Origin: Acetobacter malorum
GTDB taxonomy: Bacteria > Pseudomonadota > Alphaproteobacteria > Acetobacterales > Acetobacteraceae
DNA length: 64,000 bases
Reading direction: 5' to 3'
Assembly: GCF_001580615.1 (NCBI RefSeq)
Contig: NZ_LHZC01000043.1
Coordinates: 25,927-89,926 of the forward strand
Under the pieces are notes generated by a model. It did no database searches and was not told the DNA's origin. It was given only the letters and a program-made list of their open reading frames with translations. This document shows, piece after piece, positions 9,137 to 18,474 of the stretch. Positions within the stretch are counted from its first letter, which is position 1. Each line of letters begins with the position of its first letter. The translations under genes and the position numbers were made by a program.

Positions 9137-9997
9137 ATGTCTTTTACAGTGAACATCACACGTGAAGCAGGCTGCTGGGATGACGAAGTTGCAGGTCGTC
9201 CCCTTCTGCAATTCCAGCCCCACATTGTCCATGCCGTTATTGATGCCGACCCAACTCTGGCGTTTGAGCCTGATAAAAAAGATCCTCGCTATGGCGTAGT
9301 GATTTATGTCGGGAACCCGGTGCGGGAGGAGTATGAAAACGGCGAAAGTGCGATCTGGTTCGAGCCATGGGGTTTTACCGCACAAAGGCCGAGCGACACC
9401 CTGATGGAAAAAATGCTCGAACTGTCGATCAAATTGAACGCCTACATGATAGACGATCATGACCAGACCTATTTCCTGAACAAGGAGGGCAAACTTGATG
9501 CGTATTTTGAACTCAGGGATGATCTCTTCATCATAGGAGATAAGGGAACACACTATGAAGTTCATAATAGTGGCGAACTCAAAAATCTGAATTTAATTCC
9601 AGACTATATGAGTGAAAATTTCACCTCCTTTTCCGAAGCTGTCAGAAAAAAATTCCTGAAAACAGAACCTCTTCCTGCAGGTCAGGTCCGGCTCTACGGG
9701 CCAGTCTCCTCGCCCTGTTCAGAATTTGTAAAATTCTATGAAAAGAACAATCGTCAGCTCGTCGTTGTGTATTACGAGGCCTTTCTGGGCCTGATAAGCG
9801 GCTGGAATTTTGCAAATCAAGACAATCCCGAAAAGCTCATTCCCATTCCTGAAGAGAATGACTCAACAACCAACGAGGATATTGTCTTCCTTTACGGATA
9901 TTGCAGAAGCTTTCCGCGCAACAAATTTGTTCTGGCCTGCTGCGCACTGATGAGTATGCGGGCAGGTAAAACTCTTAAAACTCCCAAATTCATCTAG
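9137..9997 (+). CDS. Protein of unknown family, second of two tandem paralogs
   Basis: 286 residues. It is a diverged paralog of the preceding gene: VNITREAG, DPTLAFEPDKKDPRYGVVI, LELSIKLNAYMIDDHDQTYF, IIGDKGTHYEVHNSGEL, PDYMSENFTSFSE, SGWNFANQDNPEK, NEDIVFLYGYC. The motif GDKGTxY and the pair (N/S)GxNFAxQDxPEK are the best signatures of the family. No signal peptide, no membrane helix. Base composition is a little more AT-rich than the flanking housekeeping genes, which may point to acquisition. It lies 70 bases after gene one, in the same direction, and before a bidirectional terminator, so the two are probably co-transcribed. I cannot assign a function. Confidence 0.8.
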   Translation: MSFTVNITREAGCWDDEVAGRPLLQFQPHIVHAVIDADPTLAFEPDKKDPRYGVVIYVGNPVREEYENGESAIWFEPWGFTAQRPSDTLMEKMLELSIKLNAYMIDDHDQTYFLNKEGKLDAYFELRDDLFIIGDKGTHYEVHNSGELKNLNLIPDYMSENFTSFSEAVRKKFLKTEPLPAGQVRLYGPVSSPCSEFVKFYEKNNRQLVVVYYEAFLGLISGWNFANQDNPEKLIPIPEENDSTTNEDIVFLYGYCRSFPRNKFVLACCALMSMRAGKTLKTPKFI

Positions 9998-10050
9998 TCC
10001 GATCAGGCCAAAAGACGCCGGAAGCTTGCCGCCATCCTAAAAATCAAATT

Positions 10051-10113
10051 AAAACCGCTCCCTGCCCTGTGCCCGTCAAAACTCGGCAGACACAGCACAG
10101 GAAGCGGTTTTTC
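10051..10113. terminator. Bidirectional terminator between convergent genes
   Basis: Imperfect hairpin with outer arms AAAACCGCT and AGCGGTTTT and an inner CCTGTGC/GCACAGG pairing, with A/T runs at both sides. It sits between the stop of the orphan pair and the stop of the convergent propeller gene. Confidence 0.75.
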
Positions 10114-10122
10114 AAAAAAGCC

Positions 10123-11310
10123 TCAGGGTTGGGCAGGCAGCGCCGGCGGGGTAATACGCACCAGAATATACGGGCGTTCCTGCATATCCTTGCCATTATG
10201 GAAGTCCGGCAGGCGCGCCCACTGGCCGACTGTCAGCAGGAGAGTGTTTCCGTCAAACGCCATGCTGTCCGGTGCAATCAGGCGGGCATCCTGCGCAACG
10301 AGGGACAGGCTGCCATCCGGCGCGCGACGCACCACGGCATGGCGCTCAATATCCGTCACATACAGGCTGCCATCGGGGGCGGTGATCATGCCGTCCATAA
10401 TCCCCACTTCCCCTTCATCCTTCACGGCAGCTTCCAGCGTGGCTTCCGTGGCGTTGGGGTCGGCCAGCACAGCGGTCGGAGCGCTGTAGAGCCGGCGGGA
10501 GGACAGAGGAGACCAGTAAAGGCGTGAGGAATCCGCACTCAGCGCCACACCGTCCACGCCACCCTGCGGCACGGTGGGGTGCTCGGCATCATACCGGCCG
10601 AGGCGACCATCCGCTTCCATCACAAAACCCGGCACCGGGCTGACGGAGACGGTTTCTTCCAGAATACGCCGCACCTTACCGCTGGCCAGATCCACCACCA
10701 GCAGAGCGGGGTGCGTTGTCTGTGACGTATCACTGACAAACGCCGTGCCTGCGCTGCCGTGGGTGAGGTCAACGCGCACATCATTCACGTGGCTGTCAGG
10801 CCGCACGGCGGGTGCGCCAAATGCGTAGCGACGGATAATCCTGTTCGTCTTCGGGTCAATATGCAGCAGGGCGGGTTTGGCTTTGGCCTTACTGCCCGCC
10901 CGCACACCTTCATCCAGCAGCCAGAGCTGGCCGTTGGCGTCCACTGTCATGCCCAGTGGGGAGATCATCTTGCTCTGCGCGGCTTTGCTGGGGAACGGCG
11001 TCAGTTGCCCCTGCGTCCATGTAGCCAGCACCGGGCCTTTATGCCGCTGGGCACTGGTGGGGAGAGAGAGCACAATCCGCCCATCCGGCAGCCGCGCAAT
11101 GCCGGACGCCTGCACATCCGGGAAGCGATCAGCCACCGTCACATTCCCGCTGGTGGTCCAGTTATGCACCGTGCTGTCTTCCGCCAGCGCCGTGCCGGAC
11201 ACGGATGCGCAGAGCAGGCCCATCAGCATGCCAGACCGCACCAGCGCCTTAAACGTGCGGCGCACCGGCTGGCGCTGTGTGGACTGTGTTTCGGGGCGTT
11301 GCGTGACCAT
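10123..11310 (-). CDS. Exported royal-jelly/yellow-type beta-propeller protein
   Basis: 395 residues. A basic N-terminus is followed by a hydrophobic segment and signal-peptidase site (LMGLLCASVSGTALAED). The mature part follows the MRJP/yellow family: SGIARLPDGRIVLSLP, LGMTVDANGQLWLLDEG, LLHIDPKTNRIIRRYAF, HVNDVRVDLTHG, GVDGVALSADSSRLYWSPLSSRRLY, and the late DGMITAPDGSLYVTDIERHAVVRR. These are six-bladed propellers related to gluconolactonase/SMP-30. The enzymatic or binding role of bacterial members is not settled, so I give none. The protein is periplasmic or secreted. It follows the BtuB-like gene on the same strand, but a strong terminator separates them. Confidence 0.85.
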   Translation of the reverse strand: MVTQRPETQSTQRQPVRRTFKALVRSGMLMGLLCASVSGTALAEDSTVHNWTTSGNVTVADRFPDVQASGIARLPDGRIVLSLPTSAQRHKGPVLATWTQGQLTPFPSKAAQSKMISPLGMTVDANGQLWLLDEGVRAGSKAKAKPALLHIDPKTNRIIRRYAFGAPAVRPDSHVNDVRVDLTHGSAGTAFVSDTSQTTHPALLVVDLASGKVRRILEETVSVSPVPGFVMEADGRLGRYDAEHPTVPQGGVDGVALSADSSRLYWSPLSSRRLYSAPTAVLADPNATEATLEAAVKDEGEVGIMDGMITAPDGSLYVTDIERHAVVRRAPDGSLSLVAQDARLIAPDSMAFDGNTLLLTVGQWARLPDFHNGKDMQERPYILVRITPPALPAQP

Positions 11311-11372
11311 ACGGGAAAACCTTTCTCAAAGACGTCTCAAACTGTCTTGTCACTCTAACGCATGGCGTAAAA

Positions 11373-11414
11373 AAGGCCATTGCCACAGGAACAGTGTTCC
11401 GTCGCAATGGCCTT
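11373..11414 (-). terminator. Rho-independent terminator of the BtuB-like gene
   Basis: An 11-bp stem AAGGCCATTGC / GCAATGGCCTT, followed on the minus strand by TTTTTT, directly after the receptor stop at 11437. Confidence 0.92.
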
Positions 11415-11436
11415 GTAGCACGCGCCCTGTGGGGGA

Positions 11437-13722
11437 TCAGTAATTCAGCGTAAAGCCACCATATCCGGCACGGCCCGGCTGGAGGTAGCCAACCGGATTT
11501 TCATACTGGCGGTTGAGCAGATTATCCGCCCGCGCAAACACCGAGATATAGCGGTTGATTTTGTAATGTGCGGTCAGATCAATCGTGAAGTATCCATGCC
11601 CTTTAGCACAGGTGGCGCAGTAGTTTTCGCCCACCAAAGGATAATCCCGCCAGCCGCTGGTGTAGAGAATATTGCCAGACAGCGTGAAGTCCTTAACCGG
11701 AGACCATGTAGTGTTGAAATTGAACTTATGCTGCGGGCGGCGCTGGAGCAGCGCATCGTTTTCCGTATCCCGCGCGTGGGTCCAGGTGTAGTTCAGCGCG
11801 AAGCTGAGCGTATCCAGCGCCTTCCAGTCCAGGAACGCTTCCACACCATACATCCGCGCATGGCCAACGTTGCCGTAGGAATAGATGTAATCGCCCCATG
11901 CACTCCCAGCCGACGGCAGCACATATGAGGAAGACTGGATGAGATTCCGCACCTTGTTGTCATACCATGTGGCGCCAAAATGCAGTTTGTCATGCAGCAG
12001 CTTCTGCTCGACACCCACATCGTAGCCAATCATGGTTTCGGCTTTCAGGTTCGGGTTACCCTCTTCCGCCCAGCCTGCGCCACGCTGATTGACAAACAGC
12101 TGATACAGTGACGGCGCATGGAAGCCAGAGCCGGCACTGGCTTTGATAATGGTACCGGTGTTTGGCACATGGATGGCCGGAGCCACACGCCACGTGACAT
12201 GGTTGCCATAGCGGGAATTGGCATCATACCGCACATTGGCCGCACCATAGAGAATGCGGTTCCAATTGCCTTCATACTGCCCGTAGCCCGCTGTTGTATC
12301 CATGCCTGCGCTGGTGTGAACCGGGGCCGTTGGGTCATCCGTAGAGACATTGATATTATCGTGAAAATGCTCGGCACCCACAAGAACCGTGCCGAATTTC
12401 CGCAGGTCAACCGTGCCATGCCAGTCCACCTTCAGGCGGGTGGAGCGGTAGTAATCCGGGTCCGTCATGGCGGGCTCACCATCCGCGTAAGACCCATCCT
12501 GCATGTAGCGGCGGCGGTTGGTCATGTAACCAAGACCCAGAATCTGATCAAACCGCCCACCGAAGGAGGAAAGATGCGCCGTGCCGCGCACAACGGCCTC
12601 ATTCTGCGTATTCTGGTCGCGGATCAGCTGGTCACCGTTGTATGGCGTGAACATCTGATCATATGATGTGAAGGTATGATAATTGGCCTGTATCAGCCGC
12701 GCTGTCAGACCAAGGTCAAAATTATGCGTGACGTCATAACCCAGTTTGACGTTTGCACTGCGGTTATCATTCCGGTCCCCCGCGCGGCGCTGGGCACGAT
12801 TGGCCTCATTATACCGCTCAATATAACGCGGGATTTCATGAAAACCGTCGCTCCGGTAATGGGACAGAACAACATTATAATGGAAGCGCCCGGTGCTGCC
12901 TGAAGCCCCGAATGCCTGATTGAACGTGCCGTAGGAGCCGCCTTCAATCCGCACAAAAGGTTTGAAGCGCCCTTCGCCCTGTTTGGTGTTGATATCAATC
13001 ACCCCGGCCATGGCGTCCGCACCATACAGGCCACTCTGCGGGCCACGCAGGATTTCAATGGAGCCAATGCCGTCTGTCACAAACTGCCCGGCATCAAACG
13101 CATTGCTGGCGGAGCTGCCATCATTGATGTCCATGCCATCAATACGCACCTTCACGTCATTGGGGTTGGCCCCACGCATGAAAATGGACGTTGTGCCGCC
13201 AAAGCCGCCAGACCGCACCACATTCAGCCCCGGCTGACGCGCCAGAATATCGGGCAAGGTGCGGCGCTGCTGGGTGGCAATCTGCTCATCCGTGACCACG
13301 GTGACACTGGACCCGACATCATCCGCCCGCACAGGCCTGCGCAGCGCACTGACCGTAACCACTTCCGGTAATCCCTGTGACGGGCTGAGTGAGACCCGCG
13401 TTTGCCCCGCCGGTGCCATGCCGACTGGCTGCTGAGCGGCCATAGGTGAGACGCCGTTTCCGCTGGCAACCTGCCCGACATTCCCCTGCGCTGCTTGCGG
13501 CGCCGCGCCGGTCTGCGACGGTGCAGAAACACCGCGTGCACTGGTGCGAGACACTCCGGCCCGACCTTTCACCGTCTTGCCAGAAGAGGCGGCTTTATGC
13601 GCCAGCTGTTTGCCTGAAGGCGTCTGCGCGTCAGAAAGGGTGGCGGCCTGCGCGCCTGCCAGACCAAAGCCGGACACAGCCAGAATGGTGGAGGTTGTCA
13701 GCACACAACGAAAAAGGCTCAT
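11437..13722 (-). CDS. btuB: BtuB-like TonB-dependent cobalamin receptor
   Basis: 761 residues from the ATG at 13722 (signal peptide SLFRCVLTTSTILAVSGFGLAGAQA follows; the frame is open 27 codons further up without support). After an unusually long Ala/Gln/Gly-rich segment (about residues 27-120), the plug starts at EVVTVSALRRPVRADDVGSSVT and continues with LPDILARQPGLNVVRSGG, IFMRGANPNDVKVRIDGMDIND and IEILRGPQSGLYGADAMAGVI. The barrel ends in the typical Tyr-terminated strand AGYGGFTLNY. The cobalamin riboswitch upstream of this gene makes vitamin B12 or a corrinoid the likely substrate and repressor. The product imports it through the outer membrane using TonB-ExbBD energy. Confidence 0.93.
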   Translation of the reverse strand: MSLFRCVLTTSTILAVSGFGLAGAQAATLSDAQTPSGKQLAHKAASSGKTVKGRAGVSRTSARGVSAPSQTGAAPQAAQGNVGQVASGNGVSPMAAQQPVGMAPAGQTRVSLSPSQGLPEVVTVSALRRPVRADDVGSSVTVVTDEQIATQQRRTLPDILARQPGLNVVRSGGFGGTTSIFMRGANPNDVKVRIDGMDINDGSSASNAFDAGQFVTDGIGSIEILRGPQSGLYGADAMAGVIDINTKQGEGRFKPFVRIEGGSYGTFNQAFGASGSTGRFHYNVVLSHYRSDGFHEIPRYIERYNEANRAQRRAGDRNDNRSANVKLGYDVTHNFDLGLTARLIQANYHTFTSYDQMFTPYNGDQLIRDQNTQNEAVVRGTAHLSSFGGRFDQILGLGYMTNRRRYMQDGSYADGEPAMTDPDYYRSTRLKVDWHGTVDLRKFGTVLVGAEHFHDNINVSTDDPTAPVHTSAGMDTTAGYGQYEGNWNRILYGAANVRYDANSRYGNHVTWRVAPAIHVPNTGTIIKASAGSGFHAPSLYQLFVNQRGAGWAEEGNPNLKAETMIGYDVGVEQKLLHDKLHFGATWYDNKVRNLIQSSSYVLPSAGSAWGDYIYSYGNVGHARMYGVEAFLDWKALDTLSFALNYTWTHARDTENDALLQRRPQHKFNFNTTWSPVKDFTLSGNILYTSGWRDYPLVGENYCATCAKGHGYFTIDLTAHYKINRYISVFARADNLLNRQYENPVGYLQPGRAGYGGFTLNY

Positions 13723-13868
13723 GGTTACTCGTATCCCGTGGTCAGCCGTTGCCACAGGACAGCGTTTCTGGCCTGCCCCATGCGGCAGACGCCGGAGCAA
13801 CACTCAGTTACGCACGCCAACTCACCCCGACTGGCGTTTCCTGATCGCAACCACTTGCTGGATGGCAG

Positions 13869-14055
13869 GTCTCCTGGCTTACGGCATCTCACCTGCGCAC
13901 CCCTTCCCGGAAAAACACCTTCTCCAGTGGGCCGAGCGTCAGGCGCTCGGGCGTACTCAGGCATACCGCTTACAGTTGCGGGGGCAGCCCGGGATTAACG
14001 CAGGCATGGCCTGCACCCGGTTCCCTTTTCATTCCCCTGTGTGGGGGAAAACCAT
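13869..14055 (-). promoter_or_regulatory. Cobalamin riboswitch (adenosylcobalamin-sensing leader)
   Basis: On the minus strand, in order: GGTTTTCCCC...GGGGAATGAAAAGGGAA (P2/P3 start, about 14055-14010), CCGGGTGCAGGCC, the hallmark GCTGCCCCCGCAACTGTAAGCG (about 13990-13968), and the closing AGCCAGGAGACC (13880-13869). These match the conserved core of the cobalamin element. It lies about 150 bases before the BtuB-like start and in the same direction, so it probably blocks expression when corrinoid is plentiful. The spacer 13723-13868 contains the expression platform, which I could not resolve. Confidence 0.95.
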
Positions 14056-14192
14056 CACAAGAGGGTGTCTTATCGCTTCGTTCTGCCGAGTCAATTACCG
14101 CGCGCTCCAGTGCTGCCCGCAGGCAACACACAACCCCCAAACAGCAAAAGCGTATCAGCCTCCCTCCGGGCCAACGCCCGGACGGCAGGCAC

Positions 14193-14226
14193 AAAAAAAC
14201 GCGGCCCTCCGAAGAAGGCCGCGTTC
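14193..14226 (-). terminator. Rho-independent terminator of glnA
   Basis: Stem ACGCGGCC / GGCCGCGT with a 10-base loop, followed on the minus strand by TTTTTTT, 31 bases beyond the glnA stop. Confidence 0.93.
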
Positions 14227-14256
14227 CTGATCGACTGAACCTCTAAAGGAGAGGGA

Positions 14257-15702
14257 TCAGACGGAGTAGTACATTTCGAATTCAACCGGGTGCGGGGTGT
14301 GTTCGAAGCGATACACGTCTTCCCACTTCACCGTCAGGTAGCTTTCGATCTGGTCTTTGGTGAACACGCCACCAGCCAGCAGGAACTCATGGTCAGCAGC
14401 CAGAGCTTCCAGCGCTTCACGCAGGGAGCCAGCAACCGTCGGGATCTGCTTCAGTTCTTCCGGCGGCAGGTCATACAGATCCTTGTCCATGGCATCGCCC
14501 GGGTGGATCTTGTTCTTGATGCCGTCGATACCAGCCATCAGCATGGCGGAGAACGCCAGATACGGGTTGGCCGTCGGGTCCGGGAAGCGGACTTCAACGC
14601 GCTTGGCTTTCGGGTTGGTGGCATACGGAATACGGCAGGACGCAGAGCGGTTGCGCGCAGAGTAAGCCAGCAGCACCGGAGCTTCAAAACCCGGGATCAG
14701 GCGCTTGTAGGAGTTGGTGGACGGGTTGGTGAAGGCGTTCAGCGCCTTGGCATGTTTGATGATGCCACCGATGTAATACAGGGCGGTGTCGGACAGGTCC
14801 GCATAGCCATTGCCTGCAAAGGTCGGTTTGCCGTCTTTCCAGATGGACTGGTGAACATGCATGCCGGAGCCGTTATCGCCATAGATCGGCTTGGGCATGA
14901 ACGTGGCGGTCTTGCCGTAGGAATGGGCCACGTTGTGCACGCAGTATTTGTAGATCTGCATGAAGTCGGCAGAGCGGACCAGCGTGTCGAACTTGGTGCC
15001 CAGCTCGTGCTGAGACTGTGCGACTTCGTGGTGCTGCTTTTCAATCGGCAGACCCATCTCACCCATGGTGGCGAGCATTTCGGCGCGCAGGTCGTTTTCG
15101 CTATCCACCGGCGGTACGGGGAAGTAGCCACCCTTCACACCCGGACGATGGCCCATGTTGCCTTCCGGATAGTCCTTCAGGGACGCGCCGGGTCCTTCGA
15201 TGCTGTCGAGCTGATATTTGCCGAAGTTCGGGCCCGTGCCAAAGCGCACGTTGTCGAAAATGAAGAATTCAGCTTCCGGACCGAAGAAGGCGGTATCACC
15301 CAGACCGGAGGACTTCAGATACTGCTCAGCCAGCTTGGCGGTGGAGCGCGGGTCACGGTTATAGGGCTGACCTGTGGACGGCTCGATGATGTCACAGAAC
15401 AGGATCAGCTGCGGGCGGGCCGTAAACGGGTCCATCACGGCTGTTTCCGGGTCCGGCAGCAGAACCATGTCACTTTCGTTAATGGCTTTCCATCCGGCAA
15501 TGGAGGAACCATCGAACATGAAGCCCTCGGTAAAGGTGTCTTCTTCAATCGTGGTGACATACTGCGTGGTGTGGTGCCACTTGCCGCGCGGATCCGTGAA
15601 ACGCAGATCGACAAACTCGACCGAGTTTTCCTGGATCAGGTCAAAAACCTTAGCAATCGCTGCGGCTTTGCTGTCACCCGCAGTGGTCGTTTTCTTCACC
15701 AT
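14257..15702 (-). CDS. glnA: Glutamine synthetase, type I
   Basis: 481 residues, about ten longer at the N-terminus than the usual 469-471 (extra basic [15 protein letters not shown]). It carries the beta-grasp [17 protein letters not shown], the latch [76 protein letters not shown], and the adenylylation loop [11 protein letters not shown] with its Tyr. It therefore belongs to the GSI-beta group regulated by GlnE adenylylation. The dodecameric cytoplasmic enzyme makes glutamine from glutamate, ammonia and ATP. Directly downstream of glnB on the same strand (98 bases apart), forming the classic alphaproteobacterial glnBA operon; the AGGTGAAG before the ATG supports the start. Confidence 0.98.
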   Translation of the reverse strand: MVKKTTTAGDSKAAAIAKVFDLIQENSVEFVDLRFTDPRGKWHHTTQYVTTIEEDTFTEGFMFDGSSIAGWKAINESDMVLLPDPETAVMDPFTARPQLILFCDIIEPSTGQPYNRDPRSTAKLAEQYLKSSGLGDTAFFGPEAEFFIFDNVRFGTGPNFGKYQLDSIEGPGASLKDYPEGNMGHRPGVKGGYFPVPPVDSENDLRAEMLATMGEMGLPIEKQHHEVAQSQHELGTKFDTLVRSADFMQIYKYCVHNVAHSYGKTATFMPKPIYGDNGSGMHVHQSIWKDGKPTFAGNGYADLSDTALYYIGGIIKHAKALNAFTNPSTNSYKRLIPGFEAPVLLAYSARNRSASCRIPYATNPKAKRVEVRFPDPTANPYLAFSAMLMAGIDGIKNKIHPGDAMDKDLYDLPPEELKQIPTVAGSLREALEALAADHEFLLAGGVFTKDQIESYLTVKWEDVYRFEHTPHPVEFEMYYSV

Positions 15703-15800
15703 ATGTCTTCACCTACAACCTGTTGCGCACCACACTCTTGCGGCACGTCTAGGATTATAAAACTCGCGTCCGCTCTCGGGGCGCCCCGGGCCGGGCTGCC

Positions 15801-16145
<345 letters not shown>

Positions 16146-16401
16146 TCATCAATATATCTGGTGCTGCACTGAACAAGAGGGGGTCCTTCCTGCGCGAACC
16201 TGCCCATAGGGCATGAAGGCTCAGGCCGAACAGCCCCAAACTTGCACGGGTTGGCCGCGCGGGCAATCGGCCTTGTGCGAAATATAACGATCCGGCATCA
16301 ATCTCCCCTCTTTTCTCCCCTTGCCAGCCCGTGGCAGTCTGCCCGCCACTTTGTGCTTTTCCACTGCGTCTTTCCCCCGGCAGCCTTCAGGACATACGGC
16401 C

Positions 16402-17577
16402 ATGACAAAACCGCTCAACCGGCAGATTGCCGCCCTGCCCACCACCATTTTCACCGTGATGTCGGAACTGGCCCGCGCGCATGACGCCATTAATCTGGGG
16501 CAGGGCTTCCCGGATACGGAAGGCCCGCACGACATGGTGCAGGCAGCAGCGGATGCCCTGCTGGATGGCCGCAACCAGTATGCGCCGCTAACCGGCCTGC
16601 CGGAGCTGCGCCGCGCGGTGGCAGACTCCAACGCCCGCTTTCAGGGACTGGAGATTGATCCGGAGTCGGAAGTGATCGTCACCTCCGGGGCGACAGAAGC
16701 CCTCGCCGCCTCGCTCATGGCGCTGATCGAACCTGGTGATGAAGTGGTGCTGATTGAACCGCTGTATGACACCTACCTGCCCATGGTCCGCCAGCTTGGC
16801 GGCGTGCCAAAACTGGTGCGGCTGGAAGAACCGGGCTGGACGCTCCCGCGTGCGGCGCTGGCGGCCGCCTTTTCCGCCCGCACCAAGGCCATTCTGCTCA
16901 ACACCCCCATGAACCCCACCGGCAAGGTGTTCTCCACGGAAGAACTGGACTTCATCGCCGGCTTGCTGATTCAGCACGACGCCTATGCCGTATGTGATGA
17001 GGTGTATGAACATCTCACTTTCGACACGCCGCATGTCTCGCTGATGAGCCGCCCCGCCATGCGGGAACGCTGCCTGCGCATTGGCAGCGCAGGCAAGAGC
17101 TTCTCGCTCACCGGCTGGAAAGTGGGCTACGTCACCGCCCCGGCTCCGCTGGCCGCCGTGGTGGCCAAGGCGCACCAGAATCTGGTGTTTGCCACCGCCC
17201 CCAACCTGCAACGTGCCGTGGCGTTCGGCCTGAATAAGGATGAGCAGTATTTCCGCGATCTGGCCGGGGACATGGCCCGTAAGCGCGACATCCTCTCCGC
17301 TGGCCTGCGCGGCGTAGGGCTGGATGTGCTCCCGTGTGACGGCAGTTACTTTGTGATGGCGGACATCACCCCCTTGGCCAACGGGCTGGATGATGTCGCC
17401 TTCGCCCGGATGCTAACGGAAGAAGCTGGCGTGACGACCATCCCCGCCTCCGCCTTTTATGACCCGTCCAACGGTGCCCCGCCCACGCATCTGGTTCGCT
17501 TTGCCTTCTGTAAGCAGGAAAGCGTGTTGCAGGAGGCTGTGGCCTGCATCGAACGCTGGGCCAGCCAGCGAGGCTAA
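16402..17577 (+). CDS. PLP-dependent class I/II aminotransferase
   Basis: 391 residues from the ATG at 16402, preceded by AGGA nine bases away; the upstream open frame is not coding-like. Fold-type I features are clear: NLGQGFPDTEGP, NQYAPLTGLPELR, TSGATEALAASLMALIEPGDEV, NTPMNPTGKVFS, CDEVYEHLTFD, and the PLP lysine in GSAGKSFSLTGWKVGY near residue 233. The opening resembles the kynurenine-oxoglutarate / methionine aminotransferase (YbdL-like) branch, not aspartate aminotransferase AspC. It is cytoplasmic and amino-acid linked; the exact donor cannot be told. It is followed by its own terminator and then tRNA-His. Confidence 0.9.
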   Translation: MTKPLNRQIAALPTTIFTVMSELARAHDAINLGQGFPDTEGPHDMVQAAADALLDGRNQYAPLTGLPELRRAVADSNARFQGLEIDPESEVIVTSGATEALAASLMALIEPGDEVVLIEPLYDTYLPMVRQLGGVPKLVRLEEPGWTLPRAALAAAFSARTKAILLNTPMNPTGKVFSTEELDFIAGLLIQHDAYAVCDEVYEHLTFDTPHVSLMSRPAMRERCLRIGSAGKSFSLTGWKVGYVTAPAPLAAVVAKAHQNLVFATAPNLQRAVAFGLNKDEQYFRDLAGDMARKRDILSAGLRGVGLDVLPCDGSYFVMADITPLANGLDDVAFARMLTEEAGVTTIPASAFYDPSNGAPPTHLVRFAFCKQESVLQEAVACIERWASQRG

Positions 17578-17635
17578 CCCCTCCCCTGACCTCCTGACCT
17601 CTGGCGGCCTGCAAACAGAGCCGGGACCGCCAGAG

Positions 17636-17677
17636 CGCCGCCCCGCGCCTGCGTAAAAGCGGGCGGCGGAATTTTTT
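17636..17677 (+). terminator. Rho-independent terminator of the aminotransferase gene
   Basis: A GC-rich stem CGCCGCCC(C)GC / GCGGGCGGCG with one bulge is followed by GAATTTTTT. It lies 59 bases after the stop. Confidence 0.8.
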
Positions 17678-17742
17678 GCCTCTTCGCCGCATCTCGGTCT
17701 TGACGGGCCAGCTCCGTTTCTCTACATGAGCGCTTGCTGTGT

Positions 17743-17819
17743 GGCGGATGTAGCTCAGCTGGTAGAGCGCCGGTTTGTGGTACCGGTTGTCGCGGGTTCG
17801 AGCCCCGTCATTCGCCCCA
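17743..17819 (+). tRNA. tRNA-His (anticodon GTG)
   Basis: A complete cloverleaf: acceptor GCGGATG pairs with CATTCGC, D arm GCTC/GAGC, anticodon stem CCGGT/ACCGG with loop TTGTGGT (anticodon at 17777-17779), T arm GCGGG-TTCGAGC-CCCGT. The extra 5' G at 17743 opposite C73 is the histidine identity element, and CCA is encoded at 17817-17819. Confidence 0.98.
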
Positions 17820-17898
17820 GCATTTTTCTCCTAAAAATTGATAATAGCTGAAGCAAAGCATCCTAGGTGCTTTCGTTGCGCGTCCGGATTTGGTGGAC

Positions 17899-18201
17899 CT
17901 ATCCAGACACGGCAGTAAGGCGGGATTTTCCTACATGGCAAATGTTGCAACCTGTGGAGGCCTGCTTCCCGCAAGTTGCCGCTAAATACGCCTGTGCATC
18001 CACCAGGCTATCAAAACAATGCTTTGAATACACTGTGGTACGCCCAGTATGCCGACTCACTGTCCGGCAGTTTGATTTATGGGCAACGAGATAGTTAGGA
18101 TTGAGCTTCCCCGGCATAGAATTAACGAATACGCCGTCCGGGTGATTACGTTGCCATTCCTGAAAACCGCTCTCGTTCTCGCTGAAATCTGCATGCGTCA
18201 T
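17899..18201 (-). CDS. Small protein of unknown function next to tRNA-His
   Basis: 100 residues; the ATG at 18201 has AGGGA seven bases upstream. The core ESGFQEWQRNHPDGVFVNSM is followed by LNPNYLVAHKSNCRTVS, resembling a short module (GFxxWxxxHPxGFVxNxxR...YxxLHxxxCxxI) found at the ends of some restriction-related and stand-alone proteins; this recognition is from memory and uncertain. Three Cys and several His residues in the second half could bind metal. It stands alone, convergent to the tRNA gene, a common landing site for integrated DNA, so it may be what is left of an island. Confidence 0.6.
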   Translation of the reverse strand: MTHADFSENESGFQEWQRNHPDGVFVNSMPGKLNPNYLVAHKSNCRTVSRHTGRTTVYSKHCFDSLVDAQAYLAATCGKQASTGCNICHVGKSRLTAVSG

Positions 18202-18474
18202 GTTGGTGATCCCTTCTTAAATAAGACTCACCATAGATGCACATTTAGCCACAGTTTTCCCCATACATTTCCCGCATCACCATAATGCAGAAAACTGCGC
18301 AGGCACGCCCATTTTCCCGGCGAAACACTGCCCAACTGTATTATTCTGGCATCAGTCAGATGATTATATTCGTCCGTATATAGGTTTATGTCTGATCGTA
18401 TATAGACAACGCCCGGCAAGCTCGGCAAAAGCGGCTCACTTGTTGTTCATTCCTATTCCGGACCTGCCAGAGCC

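Noticed and set aside
18202..18474. Fur box upstream of the siderophore receptor at 18475
   Set aside because: The AT-rich stretches here have no 7-1-7 inverted repeat close to the consensus.
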